This document shows, in pieces, positions 8,562 through 17,635 of a stretch of 64,000 nucleotides of DNA; within the stretch, counting starts at the first letter, position 1; every line of letters begins with the position of its first letter. The position numbers were made by a program, and so were the translations under genes. This stretch comes from CSP1-5 sp964558395. Its GTDB lineage: Bacteria > Methylomirabilota > Methylomirabilia > Methylomirabilales > CSP1-5. Where the stretch lies: the NCBI GenBank assembly GCA_964558395.1, contig CAZLDS010000010.1:1-64000 (forward strand), read 5' to 3'. The notes under the pieces were generated by a model, which saw only the letters and a program-made list of their open reading frames with translations, was not told where the DNA came from and did not search any database.

Positions 8562-9566
8562 CTAGTCCAAAATGATCTCAGAGGCCTTTATTGGCTCTAT
8601 CGCGCTGAACCCGCTCATTTTCCTAAAAGTCATGCGATGAATGAAGTTCCCTATTGAATCAGAAGGGTTTATTTCATCTAGATTTAAACGCTTCAAGGTA
8701 TTTCGGGAAATCCCCACAGAAAGAATGGGTTGCTCCGCCACGTGACCTGTTTGGAGATTTGGCAAGGTATCCATCGCTGTGACGATCACCTCATCGACTG
8801 GCAGCAAGGCAAACAGTTCTCTCGCGACACGCAGTGTGCAGCCACAGACATAATCGTGCAAGACTTGGTTAAATTCATCCTTCGACATCTCTTTTGTTGA
8901 GACCCTGCCGCTGTCGAGGAGGCTTTTGGACACATTAGGAATGACATCTTGGCCGTGTACATGCAGAACGGCGCCGATGAGTTTGTCGTCGTATATTGCA
9001 AAGCGCACTTTTGAGCCTAGGGCGCTAATTTCACTGAATGGATCAAACTCCCTGATTGCCTCAATGTATGCACTGGCGTCCCCATCGATGATTCTCTGTG
9101 CAAGGGCTCGGCTTTCCTCCCATTGGGGATACTGACACTCGTATTGTTCCACTCCTTGACGATACGCTTTCTCGTCAACCTCCTTCGCTCTTTCGATAGC
9201 CTGGGCCAATAAGTGGCGGTTGTCTTTTCCTCGACCCGATAGCCTCTCCCATAGGCTGGGCTCATAATTGATTAAATCCTGCCGTGCGTGGGCCTCGTGG
9301 GCAGAAGAACGAACAGGTTTCTCGGGAGGCTCAGCTGCGACAACAGAACGCCAGTCAACGTGCTCACCAGATTCTTTGTGAATGGAAAGTAATCTATCGA
9401 TGTAGTTCTGATAAGCTTCTACCTCATATGCCGCCTGCTCTACTGCCTGCATACGTTCATAATCTTTCTGTAGACGCTCAAGTTCTTGGTGTTTCTGCTT
9501 TGCCTCCCTCTCGGGAGCCCGGACCGCTGCTCCGATTGAGCGAATGGCATCTTTCCAGCCCACCAT
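8562..9566 (-). CDS. Uncharacterised 334-aa protein with N-terminal coiled coil
   Basis: Residues 15-70 form a strongly charged coiled coil (REAKQKHQELERLQKDYERM). Residues 95-150 are helical. The C-terminal 150 residues form a mixed alpha/beta domain with FAIYDDKLIGAVLHVHG, VREVARELFALLPVDEVIV-like helix-strand pattern and the closing PILSVGISRNTLKRLNLDEI. Parts of this domain resemble the beta-strand/helix layout of restriction-type or DNA-repair nucleases, but I see no catalytic motif and name no function. The base composition is more AT-rich than its neighbours, which may indicate transfer. Repeat copy B sits just upstream. Confidence 0.6.
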   Translation of the reverse strand: MVGWKDAIRSIGAAVRAPEREAKQKHQELERLQKDYERMQAVEQAAYEVEAYQNYIDRLLSIHKESGEHVDWRSVVAAEPPEKPVRSSAHEAHARQDLINYEPSLWERLSGRGKDNRHLLAQAIERAKEVDEKAYRQGVEQYECQYPQWEESRALAQRIIDGDASAYIEAIREFDPFSEISALGSKVRFAIYDDKLIGAVLHVHGQDVIPNVSKSLLDSGRVSTKEMSKDEFNQVLHDYVCGCTLRVARELFALLPVDEVIVTAMDTLPNLQTGHVAEQPILSVGISRNTLKRLNLDEINPSDSIGNFIHRMTFRKMSGFSAIEPIKASEIILD

Positions 9567-9630
9567 GTGTCCTCTTCAGTGAAGCTGCGGTCAGCTGCCC
9601 GGCGCGCAACGAGCGTTGCGCTGGATGGGG

Positions 9631-9808
9631 AAAAAGAAACGCCCTTGCGGGGCATACTCCGCCCGCGCGGGCGTCAGAATTGTCTGATGCGCCGATGATG
9701 CAGCCGGAGGTGGGCTCGGCTGCTACTATGCGTACTTCCCTCCACCCTGCGCCTCCACAAGTGGTCTCAGTATCACTGACGGCCCCAGAAGTGTCAAGAG
9801 AATCGAGA
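9631..9808 (-). repeat. Dispersed repeat copy B: conserved block plus terminator hairpin
   Basis: It occupies the middle of the 355-base region between the divergent 334-aa gene and the transporter. On the minus strand GACGCCC... forms a hairpin, ACGCCC (9669-9674 complement) with GGGCGT (9639-9644 complement), carrying an inner GCGGG pairing and ending in TTTCTTTTTCC. The upstream block matches copy A. The remaining bases of this intergenic region hold no gene I can support. Confidence 0.6.
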
Positions 9809-9921
9809 AGAAAGTGAAAAGGACGCCCGCGGAAGCGGAAGGACTTGCACTTTGGCAGCAGGAAAGATCATTATAGGCCTGGAGAAGAGGGGCGACCGAC
9901 TCCCATGCAAGGATTGTCATC

Positions 9922-11136
9922 ATGAGACGACTGATCTTTCTGATGGCCCTCTTTTATCTGATTCAGATCTACGGGGCCAATCCCGGGCTCTTCGATATTC
10001 CGTTGCAGCTTTATCTGAAGGAAACGCTGGGTTTTTCCGCCGACCAGCTGGCGTGGTTCGGCACGGCGGTCACCCTGCCATGGACGATCAAGCCGCTATG
10101 GGGTATGATTGCTGATAGCTATCCACTGTTTGGCTACTCCATCCGCAGCTATTTCGTTCTCTGTTACGGTGTGGTGTTTGCGATCCTCGGTGCGTTGGGA
10201 TTGTTCGACGCCTACGGGGGATTCTTACTCCTCGTGACCGTGGTCATCGTTTCGACCGGTATTGCCTTTTCCGACGTCCTGACCGATAAGCTGATGGTGG
10301 TCGAGGGAAGGCCGGAGGGCAAAACGGCGGTACTACAAGCGGCCCAATGGTCGGCTTTCAGTTTCGGCGGAGCGGCAATGATGTACGCCGGAGGATGGAT
10401 CGCCGAGTACAGCTCCCTCCCCACCGCATTTGGGTTGACCGCGCTCGTTCCGTTGGCTGGCCTTGGAGCAACCCTTTTCTTCATCCGGGAGGAAAAGACT
10501 CAGCGAGGGAAGATCTCGTTTCGCGGCACCGCGTATTCCCTCTGGGGAGCACTTCGGACGCGACAATTCTTCACCATCGCCGTATTTATCGCAGCGCTGC
10601 GATTGCATGTCTACCCACCGATCATCTATTACCAGCGCGACGTGTTGCTGTTCGATAAAGTCTTTATCGGCGCCTTGAACGCTGTCCTGTACCTGGCGAT
10701 GGGTGTTGGCGCGGTTGTCTTCGGGCTGTTTGCGAGGAAGATCTCGAGAAAACGACTCTTGAATGTCACCATCGGCCTCAATGTGCTGGCGACGCTCGGG
10801 CTGATTTTCATGTACGACGAGCGAAGCGCCATGATGGTCTATGTGTTCATCGGCTTCACCGATATGATGGGCACGCTAGGAATTCTCGAGATTGCGGCGC
10901 GCGCGTGCCCTCCGGGCATCGAAGGGACCGCGTACGCACTCTTGATGTCCGTCTATAATCTGTGCGCCCGGCCGGGAACGATTGTGGGCGGAATGCTATG
11001 GGAGCGGGGGTGGTCCTTCGCCACCCTCGTGCTGATTGGGACCGCCCTGACCGCCGTCTGTTGGCTGCTCATCCCGCTCTTGCGGCTCGAGCAAGAGCAT
11101 GACTATGCTCCGCTTGATGCTGATCGAACGCACTAA
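9922..11136 (+). CDS. Folate-biopterin transporter (FBT/BT1) family MFS protein
   Basis: 404 residues with about twelve hydrophobic segments. The sequence follows the FBT/BT1 branch of the major facilitator superfamily: the N-terminal GLFDIPLQLYLKETLGFSADQ, an LPWTIKPLWGMIAD motif after helix 2, FSDVLTDKLMVVEGR in the loop after helix 4, and GTAYALLMSVYN near helix 11. Members carry folates, pterins or S-adenosylmethionine; the substrate is not readable here. A single gene in the plasma membrane, preceded by repeat copy B. Confidence 0.8.
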   Translation: MRRLIFLMALFYLIQIYGANPGLFDIPLQLYLKETLGFSADQLAWFGTAVTLPWTIKPLWGMIADSYPLFGYSIRSYFVLCYGVVFAILGALGLFDAYGGFLLLVTVVIVSTGIAFSDVLTDKLMVVEGRPEGKTAVLQAAQWSAFSFGGAAMMYAGGWIAEYSSLPTAFGLTALVPLAGLGATLFFIREEKTQRGKISFRGTAYSLWGALRTRQFFTIAVFIAALRLHVYPPIIYYQRDVLLFDKVFIGALNAVLYLAMGVGAVVFGLFARKISRKRLLNVTIGLNVLATLGLIFMYDERSAMMVYVFIGFTDMMGTLGILEIAARACPPGIEGTAYALLMSVYNLCARPGTIVGGMLWERGWSFATLVLIGTALTAVCWLLIPLLRLEQEHDYAPLDADRTH

Positions 11137-11195
11137 CACCCCAAGTAAGAGGTGTCAGAGACCTTTATCAGGTATAGATCTATCTGTCGGGCACC

Positions 11196-11275
11196 GTCGT
11201 CTCATCGCCCCTTCCTAGCCAATTTCTAGTCAGTCGATCCTTGTCGCCACCCTCCCGCTTCCCTACCCCACTCCA
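11196..11275. repeat. Direct repeat downstream of the methyltransferase gene
   Basis: TCTCATCGCCCCTTCC and CGCTTCCCTAC occur here and again in the same order and orientation at 11947-12010, just upstream of the methyltransferase start. The two copies bracket that gene. Confidence 0.6.
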
Positions 11276-11327
11276 CGTGTGACGCAATATCCTGTCCAGC
11301 AAAATGCCGTGGCACAGCGTTCTTGCT

Positions 11328-11942
11328 TTACTTCTTCCGAAAATGGCAATAGAGGTATAGTTGTGAGATCCCGGCGGGGGTGAGATGGATGTGCTTGCAA
11401 CTTTCAAGTAACTCAAAGCGTTTTCGCACCTCGCCGTGCAACCGCTCAGGACTGTACCGGACGACATCGAGCCCGCTGCATTGGGGCGGGGCCTCTGAGG
11501 CAAAGGTGGCCATGATACAGTGCCCACCCGGCTTAAGGGACTCATCGAGTGTCTCGACATACTTTTTCCGGTCCGCAGGAGAGGTGAGAAAGTGAAACAC
11601 AGCACGGTCGTGCCACACATCGTAGCCAGACGATGGCAGGATCACTTGGGTAATATCACCCTCTACCCATGTAATGTCTTCCGCCCTTTTTCCCAGCCGT
11701 GCCTTGGCAATGGCGAGGGCTGCCGGGGAAATATCGAGCACCGTGATGTGTCTGAAACCGATGGCGAGGAGGTCGTCGACGAGCGTGGAAGCCCCGCCAC
11801 CGACATCGATGATTTGTCCCTCGGGACCGACGCCGGTGTGCCCAATGAATTCGAGCGACAGACGGAGGTGTGGCTCGTACCAGCCCACCGTCGTTGGAGC
11901 TTTCGTCGCGTAAATGGTTTCCCACTGGGCTTTATAATCCAT
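11328..11942 (-). CDS. Class I SAM-dependent methyltransferase
   Basis: 204 residues. Motif I is IIDVGGGASTLVDDLL (about 45-60), followed by the acidic end of strand 2 (ITVLDIS), the WVEGDIT strand, and the YDVWHDRAVFHFL motif IV-like region. The tail CKHIHLTPAGISQLYLYCHF matches small thiopurine-methyltransferase-like or tellurite-resistance-like methyltransferases. ATG at 11942 is chosen because homology begins there; upstream codons in frame belong to the repeated sequence. The gene is bracketed by imperfect direct repeats. The substrate is unknown. Confidence 0.8.
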   Translation of the reverse strand: MDYKAQWETIYATKAPTTVGWYEPHLRLSLEFIGHTGVGPEGQIIDVGGGASTLVDDLLAIGFRHITVLDISPAALAIAKARLGKRAEDITWVEGDITQVILPSSGYDVWHDRAVFHFLTSPADRKKYVETLDESLKPGGHCIMATFASEAPPQCSGLDVVRYSPERLHGEVRKRFELLESCKHIHLTPAGISQLYLYCHFRKK

Positions 11943-11946
11943 AGTT

Positions 11947-12010
11947 GTGGTCTCATCGCCCCTTCCAGGCGTGTCCTCAGTGCCGCGACCCGATCGCTTC
12001 CCTACTCCCG
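11947..12010. repeat. Direct repeat immediately upstream of the methyltransferase gene
   Basis: Second copy of the repeat at 11196-11275. It ends 5 bases before the start codon, so it contains the translation-initiation region of the gene. Confidence 0.6.
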
Positions 12011-12013
12011 TTT

Positions 12014-12558
12014 CTATGGTCGTGGCCATCCACGCTGCCACGTACAGTAGCCGGATGCCAAACATTCCTGTGAACGGCACGTTTCGAGACAGGACGTGTC
12101 AGCTAAGGCTTTCGTCTCGATGTACACAAAGTCGCCTTTTGATTCCTTCCGGAAAATGTCCCAAGGACCCGTACGATTACCCCATATAGAGATTTCTGAC
12201 AGCGCGATCCCTTCGAACGCCCCAATCACCTCGGTAAGAACACACCGAAAAATGGAGGTGTCCCTGAAGTAGTCGCTTTCTAGCGGATACTCGCCGTGCA
12301 CGAATGCTTTTAAGGGATGTCGAGTTCGGAACTCTGCGGCGTGGACGGCGCTCNNNNNNNNNNNNNNNNNNNNNNNNNNNNNNNNNNNNNNNNNNNNNNN
12401 NNNNNNNNNNNNNNNNNNNNNNNNNNNNNNNNNNNNNNNNNNNNNNNNNNNNNCACGAATGCTTTTAAGGGATGTCGAGTTCGGAACTCTGCGGCGTGGA
12501 CGGCGCTCAGGAGCACCACGGCCAACGCACCAAAGACTAACAACAAGATTTTCAGCAT
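12014..12558 (-). CDS. Small exported Cys-containing protein, split by a spurious assembly gap
   Basis: The coding frame enters the N run at 12454 with ...HPLKAFV and resumes at 12298 with HGEYPLESDY. When the duplicated 55 bp (12299-12353 and 12454-12508) are overlapped and the Ns removed, the frame is continuous and gives a 129-aa protein. It has a signal peptide (MLKILLLVFG... ending VHAAE) and a mature part with a Cys cluster (SCLETCRSQECLASGYC). ATG at 12558 is the best start for the signal peptide, though its ribosome site is poor. I do not recognise a family. Cysteines suggest disulphides in the periplasm. Confidence 0.6.
12354..12453. other. Assembly gap (100 N) with 55-bp overlapping flanks
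   Basis: Exactly 100 N. The 55 bases before the gap (12299-12353) are identical to the 55 bases after it (12454-12508). Overlapping them restores an open gene, so no sequence is probably missing. Confidence 0.9.
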
Positions 12559-12716
12559 CCTCACACGCCGTATAATGCGGTCAGCATCGACCGCGAAATC
12601 CGAAGAAAGGGTCGGGTAGGGCAGCCAGTCCATCCCGAGGTTGATGTCGTATCCCGCGACGATCGACCAAGAATTAAGGGTGAGAGCACACATCATTGGT
12701 CCGAAGGGAAATACTG

Positions 12717-13010
12717 CTACGGTTTGTCAGATCGGCCGAGGTGCCAGTCCTCCGGAATATCGAGGTGGGACGGTTCGGTGTGCGGTGCATCGGCTTTCGT
12801 CGCGTCAGGTTTGGTCGCGGAGGACGGTCTGGCAGTAATCTGCTGTCTGCGAATGATTTGTAGTTCGTCACGGATGGCTTGAAGCGCTTTCAAGATTTCA
12901 TCCACGCCGAATACCCACCGCAGGAGCCACACGACCGCGACGAGGGCTATCACCCCTACGGCGGCCCAGAAGAGCAGGACCACGAGGCTAGACGACATAA
13001 TCTGTTCCAT
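12717..13010 (-). CDS. Small single-pass membrane protein (97 aa)
   Basis: Residues 7-34 form one strong transmembrane helix (SLVVLLFWAAVGVIALVAVVWLL). A short amphipathic helix (VDEILKALQAIRDELQIIRRQQ) and a polar, Pro/Ala/Asp-rich tail follow. The helix-then-coiled-coil pattern suggests a membrane-anchored oligomerising peptide. It lies 5 bases downstream of the amidohydrolase gene on the same strand, so both are probably co-transcribed. No named family recognised. Confidence 0.65.
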   Translation of the reverse strand: MEQIMSSSLVVLLFWAAVGVIALVAVVWLLRWVFGVDEILKALQAIRDELQIIRRQQITARPSSATKPDATKADAPHTEPSHLDIPEDWHLGRSDKP

Positions 13011-13015
13011 GGTCG

Positions 13016-13861
13016 TTATTCCTTCTGTGGGCTGCCAAAGAGGCGCTCGCCATTCAGATAGGCGATCTGCTCGGCCACCTCGCGGGGAAGTTGCCCCAGC
13101 CAGACACGGGTCGCCTTGGCTTCCGCGGCCAGCGAGTGCCAGCGCGAGGGGATCCGCGTATCAGTCCCAACCATGAAGCGATCCGGATGGCGAAGGAAGA
13201 GGGTGCGCCACTGGGGGTCGAGCGTGCCATTCGGCGCGACATCAAAGCGGAGGGAGAGTTCCACCCAGAGCTGTGGATATAGGTCAAGCAGGCGACTCAC
13301 CTCTTTGGCCGGCGACGACATCCCGGCGTGGGCCCAGAGGATCTTGACCTGAGGGTAAAGCGTCAGCATCCTTTCGACCGCAGCCTCGTCCACGTGAGCA
13401 TGCAAAAAGAGGCCATCCTTTGCCGCCAGCTCGGCCAAGCGCTTGACGACCCGGACGTCTGTTTGCACCGCCGCGAGGTGAAACTCGCCGATTCCCTTGT
13501 AAATCCCTCGACCTAGTCTTTCCTCGAGATACGCCTGCACCGCCGGATCGCTGTGCCAGCTCCCCATATCGCCCCCCGTCCGATAGGGCCGCAAGAAGGG
13601 AACGATCCGCTTCGGATCCGCCTGGTACACCTTTAACCTCCCCTGGTCCGGCGTACTCGACACCAGCGTCTTCCGGATCCCGGCCTGTTCCAGAATGGCA
13701 ATGGCCTGCTCCGGGCTGAGACTGCCCCAGTCGCTCTGGCTGTAGTGGATGTGTGCATCAAAAAATGGCATCTCCTGCGCCTGGGTGAGATCAGAGGTCT
13801 CCAAGAGGAAAACGGTGAGGGACAAAATGACAGCAAAGGCCATGAAGGGTTTCATGAACAT
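13016..13861 (-). CDS. Exported amidohydrolase-family (metal-dependent) hydrolase
   Basis: 281 residues with a signal peptide (about 1-29, ending TQAQ). The TIM-barrel amidohydrolase motifs are FFDAHIHY (HxH after strand 1), GIGEFHL, LFLHAHVDE, ILWAHAGMSS and VGTDTRIPS, the last carrying the strand-8 Asp. These are the metal and catalytic residues of the PF04909 type. The enzyme should act in the periplasm, which is unusual for this group. The substrate is unknown. It forms a short operon with the downstream 97-aa membrane protein. Confidence 0.8.
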   Translation of the reverse strand: MFMKPFMAFAVILSLTVFLLETSDLTQAQEMPFFDAHIHYSQSDWGSLSPEQAIAILEQAGIRKTLVSSTPDQGRLKVYQADPKRIVPFLRPYRTGGDMGSWHSDPAVQAYLEERLGRGIYKGIGEFHLAAVQTDVRVVKRLAELAAKDGLFLHAHVDEAAVERMLTLYPQVKILWAHAGMSSPAKEVSRLLDLYPQLWVELSLRFDVAPNGTLDPQWRTLFLRHPDRFMVGTDTRIPSRWHSLAAEAKATRVWLGQLPREVAEQIAYLNGERLFGSPQKE

Positions 13862-13882
13862 TGGTCCGCCGTTATAGGAGGC

Positions 13883-14468
13883 TTACACTCCAATGGCTGC
13901 CAACCACATCGCTGTTGCAGTGCTCGTCCACCGCTCCAGCCCGAGCGCTTCCAGGACTAACTGCACCGATAGCGCAGCGAGAATCATCCCCATGACACGA
14001 ATGAGTATCGCGGCACCAGTGTGACCGATGACGCGAAGAATCTGATTCGCAGCCAGCATGAATACGCAGGTCACCGCAAGGATCGCTACCATANNNNNNN
14101 NNNNNNNNNNNNNNNNNNNNNNNNNNNNNNNNNNNNNNNNNNNNNNNNNNNNNNNNNNNNNNNNNNNNNNNNNNNNNNNNNNNNNNNNNNNNNAATCTGA
14201 TTCGCAGCCAGCATGAATACGCAGGTCACCGCAAGGATCGCTACCATAGTGAGATCAGCTGGACCCCCATGCCCGACAACAGAATCTCTCCAATGACTAT
14301 TGAACCAATGAGGATGACTGACGAGTACAGTGTTGCCTTGAGGGCCGTCTTCCTTCGCTGTTCGACCGTGAGTCGGGTCGTCACCGCTGCAAAAACCGAC
14401 AGGGTTCCGATCGGATCAATCGTCGTCCAGAGCATCAGGGTATCGCGGATGAATTTCTCAGCCATCAT
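13883..14468 (-). pseudogene. MarC-family membrane protein, disrupted at an assembly gap
   Basis: The N-terminal part (14468 down to about 14244) reads MMAEKFIRDTLMLWTTIDPIG... to GMGVQLISL. The C-terminal part (14092-13883) reads MVAILAVTCVFMLAANQIL... to VLEALGLE. Both match MarC, as comparison with the intact MarC gene at 33483-34061 shows. The central section, about 60 residues in the intact paralogue, is missing. Overlapping the duplicated 55 bp puts a stop (LISLW*) and a frame change at the junction. It is therefore either a genuine internal deletion or a misassembly. AAAGGAG precedes the ATG at 14468. Confidence 0.7.
14094..14193. other. Assembly gap (100 N) inside marC, with 55-bp overlapping flanks
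   Basis: Exactly 100 N, flanked by identical 55-base sequences (14039-14093 and 14194-14248). Unlike the gap at 12354, closing the overlap does not restore the gene. Confidence 0.9.
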
Positions 14469-14511
14469 TGAGCTGCGTCTCCTTTCGAGGGACAGGAAAG
14501 ACCCCCCAGGG

Positions 14512-15579
14512 TCAAGGACCGCCGACCCCTTTTTTCCGTTCAGTCTGAGCCTGGCTTCTCGTCGCGGCGAACTCCGGCAACTGGAATTTCCGCCGGTAGG
14601 CGCCCGGCGTGATCCGCGTCGTGCGCTTGAACAGACGCCGGAAAAAGGCAGGATCCTCGTAGCCGACTTTCCAGCTGATCTCGTCAATCGGCGTGTCGGT
14701 TCTCTCCAGTTGACGCTTTGCCTCCGCGATCCGGAGGTGCTGGACGTAGGCAATGGGGGCATACCCCGCGGCTTTCGTAAAGCGACGCTTGAAGCTTCTT
14801 TCGGGCAGGCCGGACCGCCGCACCACCTCTTCGACCGGCGCGGCCACAGAGAAATGGCCGCCCAACCATTGTTGGGCGTCCAGCACAACCGCATCACCGT
14901 GATCGGTGGGTGCCTCGAACACCACGTAGGGTCCCTGGCCGTCCACATGCCACTGTAACAGCATGAACTTGGCGATCGCCTGCGCCGCCGCCGGTCCGAC
15001 ATGCCGGGCAATGAGGTAGAGAACCAGGTCGTGCCACGACGCCGACGCACCCGACATGACGAATTGCTGGCGGTCACCCGTGGCGACCAGTACCTTCTCG
15101 AGGCGCAGGCGGACCTTCGGGAAGTGTCGGTTGAAGGTCCGGGCATAGGCCCAGTGGATCGTGGCTTCGCGGCCGTCGAGAAGACCTGTTTCGGCCAGCA
15201 CGAGAACCCCGGAACACGCGGAACACAACATCGCGCCCCGGGCATGCATATCCGTGAGCCACTCCACCATGGCTGGATAGCGCCCCGGAATCCACTCACT
15301 CCCCTCGACCATCATTGACGGGATGATAACGATGTCCGTCCGGTCGAGCTCGTCGACCGTGCGATGGGGGGCGACCGGCAGCCCGCTTGCCGTGCCCGTG
15401 TGCGCGCGGGTCGGCGCAACGATTTCCACGTGGAAGGGGTTTTCACCGGGCACCGCGTCGTCGAAGGTGCCGACCAGGCCAAAGCAGTTTAACACGTCGT
15501 AGACGCCGCTCAGCGACGAGACGATCGCCTCTGGAATCGACACCAGGCTGACGTGGAAACGCCGTCCCCCCCCGCTCAT
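14512..15579 (-). CDS. GlxA-type AraC-family transcriptional regulator
   Basis: 355 residues with two domains. Residues about 5-200 are a DJ-1/PfpI-like (class I amidotransferase fold) sensor with the nucleophile-elbow-like SACSGVLVLAETGLL. Residues about 235-340 are an AraC helix-turn-helix pair (VEEVVRRSGLPERSFKRRF and the second-helix region IDEISWKVGYEDPAFFRRLF). ATG at 15579 has GAGGAG 6 bases upstream and is preferred over the upstream GTG/ATG candidates. It is divergent from the TPR gene at 15696, which is a plausible target. The ligand is unknown. Confidence 0.85.
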   Translation of the reverse strand: MSGGGRRFHVSLVSIPEAIVSSLSGVYDVLNCFGLVGTFDDAVPGENPFHVEIVAPTRAHTGTASGLPVAPHRTVDELDRTDIVIIPSMMVEGSEWIPGRYPAMVEWLTDMHARGAMLCSACSGVLVLAETGLLDGREATIHWAYARTFNRHFPKVRLRLEKVLVATGDRQQFVMSGASASWHDLVLYLIARHVGPAAAQAIAKFMLLQWHVDGQGPYVVFEAPTDHGDAVVLDAQQWLGGHFSVAAPVEEVVRRSGLPERSFKRRFTKAAGYAPIAYVQHLRIAEAKRQLERTDTPIDEISWKVGYEDPAFFRRLFKRTTRITPGAYRRKFQLPEFAATRSQAQTERKKGVGGP

Positions 15580-15695
15580 TCCAATCTCCTCTGGCATAAA
15601 TGAACCGATTATGGCAATTCTAGCTCTTACATCGGGCTGGCGCAACCATTATTCTCCGGTCGAGGACGCTGAAAAACCAAAAGGAGGGTAACGAC

Positions 15696-17447
15696 ATGAG
15701 CATTCACAAACAGCATCGGAACCACTTCCTGATTCCCCTACTGCTCGCCGTGCTGGCCCTGGCACCCGGCGGGCCGGTCGAGGCACACAAGGAGAACACG
15801 CACGACTCACGGGCCCTGGCGGAGGACCCCCGTCTGGCGCCGGGGCAGATCGCCCCGCTGCTCGAGGGACTGGGCGACCATCACCACAAAGTGACCACGA
15901 CGTCCGAGCGAGCACAACTCTTCTTCGACCAGGGACTGAAGCTCACGTTCGCCTTTAACCACAAGGAGGCGCTGCGCGCCTTCAAGGAGGCCGCGCGGCT
16001 CGATCCCGATTGCGCCATGGCTTACTGGGGCTGGGCGCTCGTTCTTGGCCCCAATCTCAACCTGCCCATGCGGCCTGAGGTCGTCGGACAGGCGTACGAG
16101 GCGATCCGGATGGCCGTGGCACGCAAGGATAAGGTTTCCCAGAAGGAGCGAGACTACATCGACGCCCTTGCCAGGCGCTACACGAACGATCCGAAGGCCG
16201 ACCGCGGGCCGCTGGATAAGGCCTACGCGGACGCTATGGCCGCGCTCTACGCCAAGTATCCCGAGGACGGCGATGCCGCAACGCTCTATGCGGCGTCGCT
16301 GATGAACCTCATGCCGTGGGACTACTGGAGCAAGGACGGCCGTCCGAAGCACGAGACCACGCAAACGGTCCTCGAGGTACTGGAATCGGTGATCGCGCGA
16401 AATCCTCGCCACATGGGTGCGCTGCACTACTACATCCACATCGTCGAGGCCGTGCAGCCCGACCGGGGCGAGCGCGCTGCGGATCTGCTGCGCGGCCTCG
16501 CGCCCGGCGCGGGGCATCTCGTGCACATGCCCTCCCACATCTACATCCAGCTCGGCCGTTACGCCGAGTCCTTCGAGTTGAATGCGAACGCCGCCAAGGC
16601 CGACGAGGGCTACATCACGCAGTGCCGTGCCCAGGGGATCTACCCCCTGAACTACTACCCCCACAATGTGCATTTCTTGGCCTGGGCCGCGACCATGCAA
16701 GGCCGCAGCGCCGAGGCGCTGGCCGCGGCGCGCAAAGTGGCCTCGCGTGTGCCCAAAGACATGCACGGCGACGACTGGGCGCTCTACCAGACGTTCCTCA
16801 GCATGCCGCTCGACGTCATGGTCCGTTTCGGGATGTGGGACACAATCCTGACCGAGCCTCGGCCGCCCGAGAACGCGCGTTTCTGGACCGGCATGTGGCA
16901 CTACGCCCGGGGCATGGCCTACGCGCACACAGACCGGATCGCGGAGGCACGCGACGAGCTAGCCGTCCTGGCGCGGATTCTGGAGGACCCGACCACGCCC
17001 CAAACTCTGGTCAACTTCAGCAACGCCGGCACCCTACTGACGATCGCACGGGAGGTGCTGGCCGGCGAGGTCCGCTCAATGCACGGCGAGGTCGACATGG
17101 CGCTCTCACACCTCGAGCGGGCGGTGCGCCTCGAGGACAGCCTGCCCTATAGCGAGCCCCCGGTCTGGTTCACGCCCACGCGGCACTACCTCGGCGCGGC
17201 GTTGCTCCGCGCCAGCCGTCCCCTCGAGGCCGAGGCGGTCTACTGGCAGGATCTGGCCAAGAACCGGGAGAACGGCTTCGCGCTGTACGGCCTTGCCCAG
17301 GCGCTCGAGGCGCAGGGCCGGGACGACGAGGCGTTAAGCATTCGCAGACGATTCCAGAAGGCCTGGGCGGCAGCGGACGTCACAGTCCCGTCGTCGTCCT
17401 TTCAGGCCGCTCCAAGTCACGCCGTCCACAACGCCATGGTGCGGTAG
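15696..17447 (+). CDS. Exported TPR-repeat protein
   Basis: 583 residues with a signal peptide (about 1-30, ending VEA). It then has tetratricopeptide-type helical repeats over the whole length: FFDQGLKLTFAFNHKEALRAF near 75, ALHYYIHIVEAVQP near 245, and C-terminal repeats around GLAQALEAQGRDDEAL. Conserved His-rich stretches (HLVHMPSHIYIQLGRY, NYYPHNVHFLAW) occur in this uncharacterised family. AAGGAGG is well placed before the ATG. The divergent GlxA-type regulator may control it. A strong hairpin follows. The role is probably protein-protein or ligand binding in the periplasm. Confidence 0.75.
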   Translation: MSIHKQHRNHFLIPLLLAVLALAPGGPVEAHKENTHDSRALAEDPRLAPGQIAPLLEGLGDHHHKVTTTSERAQLFFDQGLKLTFAFNHKEALRAFKEAARLDPDCAMAYWGWALVLGPNLNLPMRPEVVGQAYEAIRMAVARKDKVSQKERDYIDALARRYTNDPKADRGPLDKAYADAMAALYAKYPEDGDAATLYAASLMNLMPWDYWSKDGRPKHETTQTVLEVLESVIARNPRHMGALHYYIHIVEAVQPDRGERAADLLRGLAPGAGHLVHMPSHIYIQLGRYAESFELNANAAKADEGYITQCRAQGIYPLNYYPHNVHFLAWAATMQGRSAEALAAARKVASRVPKDMHGDDWALYQTFLSMPLDVMVRFGMWDTILTEPRPPENARFWTGMWHYARGMAYAHTDRIAEARDELAVLARILEDPTTPQTLVNFSNAGTLLTIAREVLAGEVRSMHGEVDMALSHLERAVRLEDSLPYSEPPVWFTPTRHYLGAALLRASRPLEAEAVYWQDLAKNRENGFALYGLAQALEAQGRDDEALSIRRRFQKAWAAADVTVPSSSFQAAPSHAVHNAMVR

Positions 17448-17489
17448 GTGCAGCGAAGACGCAAACACGACAAATCACCTCACCGCCAT

Positions 17490-17532
17490 GAGGGCTGCCG
17501 GCGTTGCCGAGTTGGCAACGCCGGCAGCCCTC
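17490..17532. terminator. Long perfect hairpin between convergent genes
   Basis: Nineteen bases (17490-17508) are perfectly complementary to 17514-17532 with a 5-base loop GAGTT. The hairpin lies between the convergent TPR and cupin genes, which suits a bidirectional terminator, although no T-run follows. Confidence 0.6.
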
Positions 17533-17635
17533 ACCCTTGGACGCCTGGACGGCCCCCGTTAACCCGAATCCCCTTGGGCTAACCTCTTTCCTTAGGATCA
17601 GCGTCCTTCCAAAACACTCCTGACCCGTATGGTGA

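Noticed and set aside
12299..12508. The duplicated 55-bp flanks as biological direct repeats (insertion-site duplications)
   Set aside because: Both gaps have exactly 100 N and exactly 55-bp overlaps, which points to k-mer scaffolding rather than transposition.
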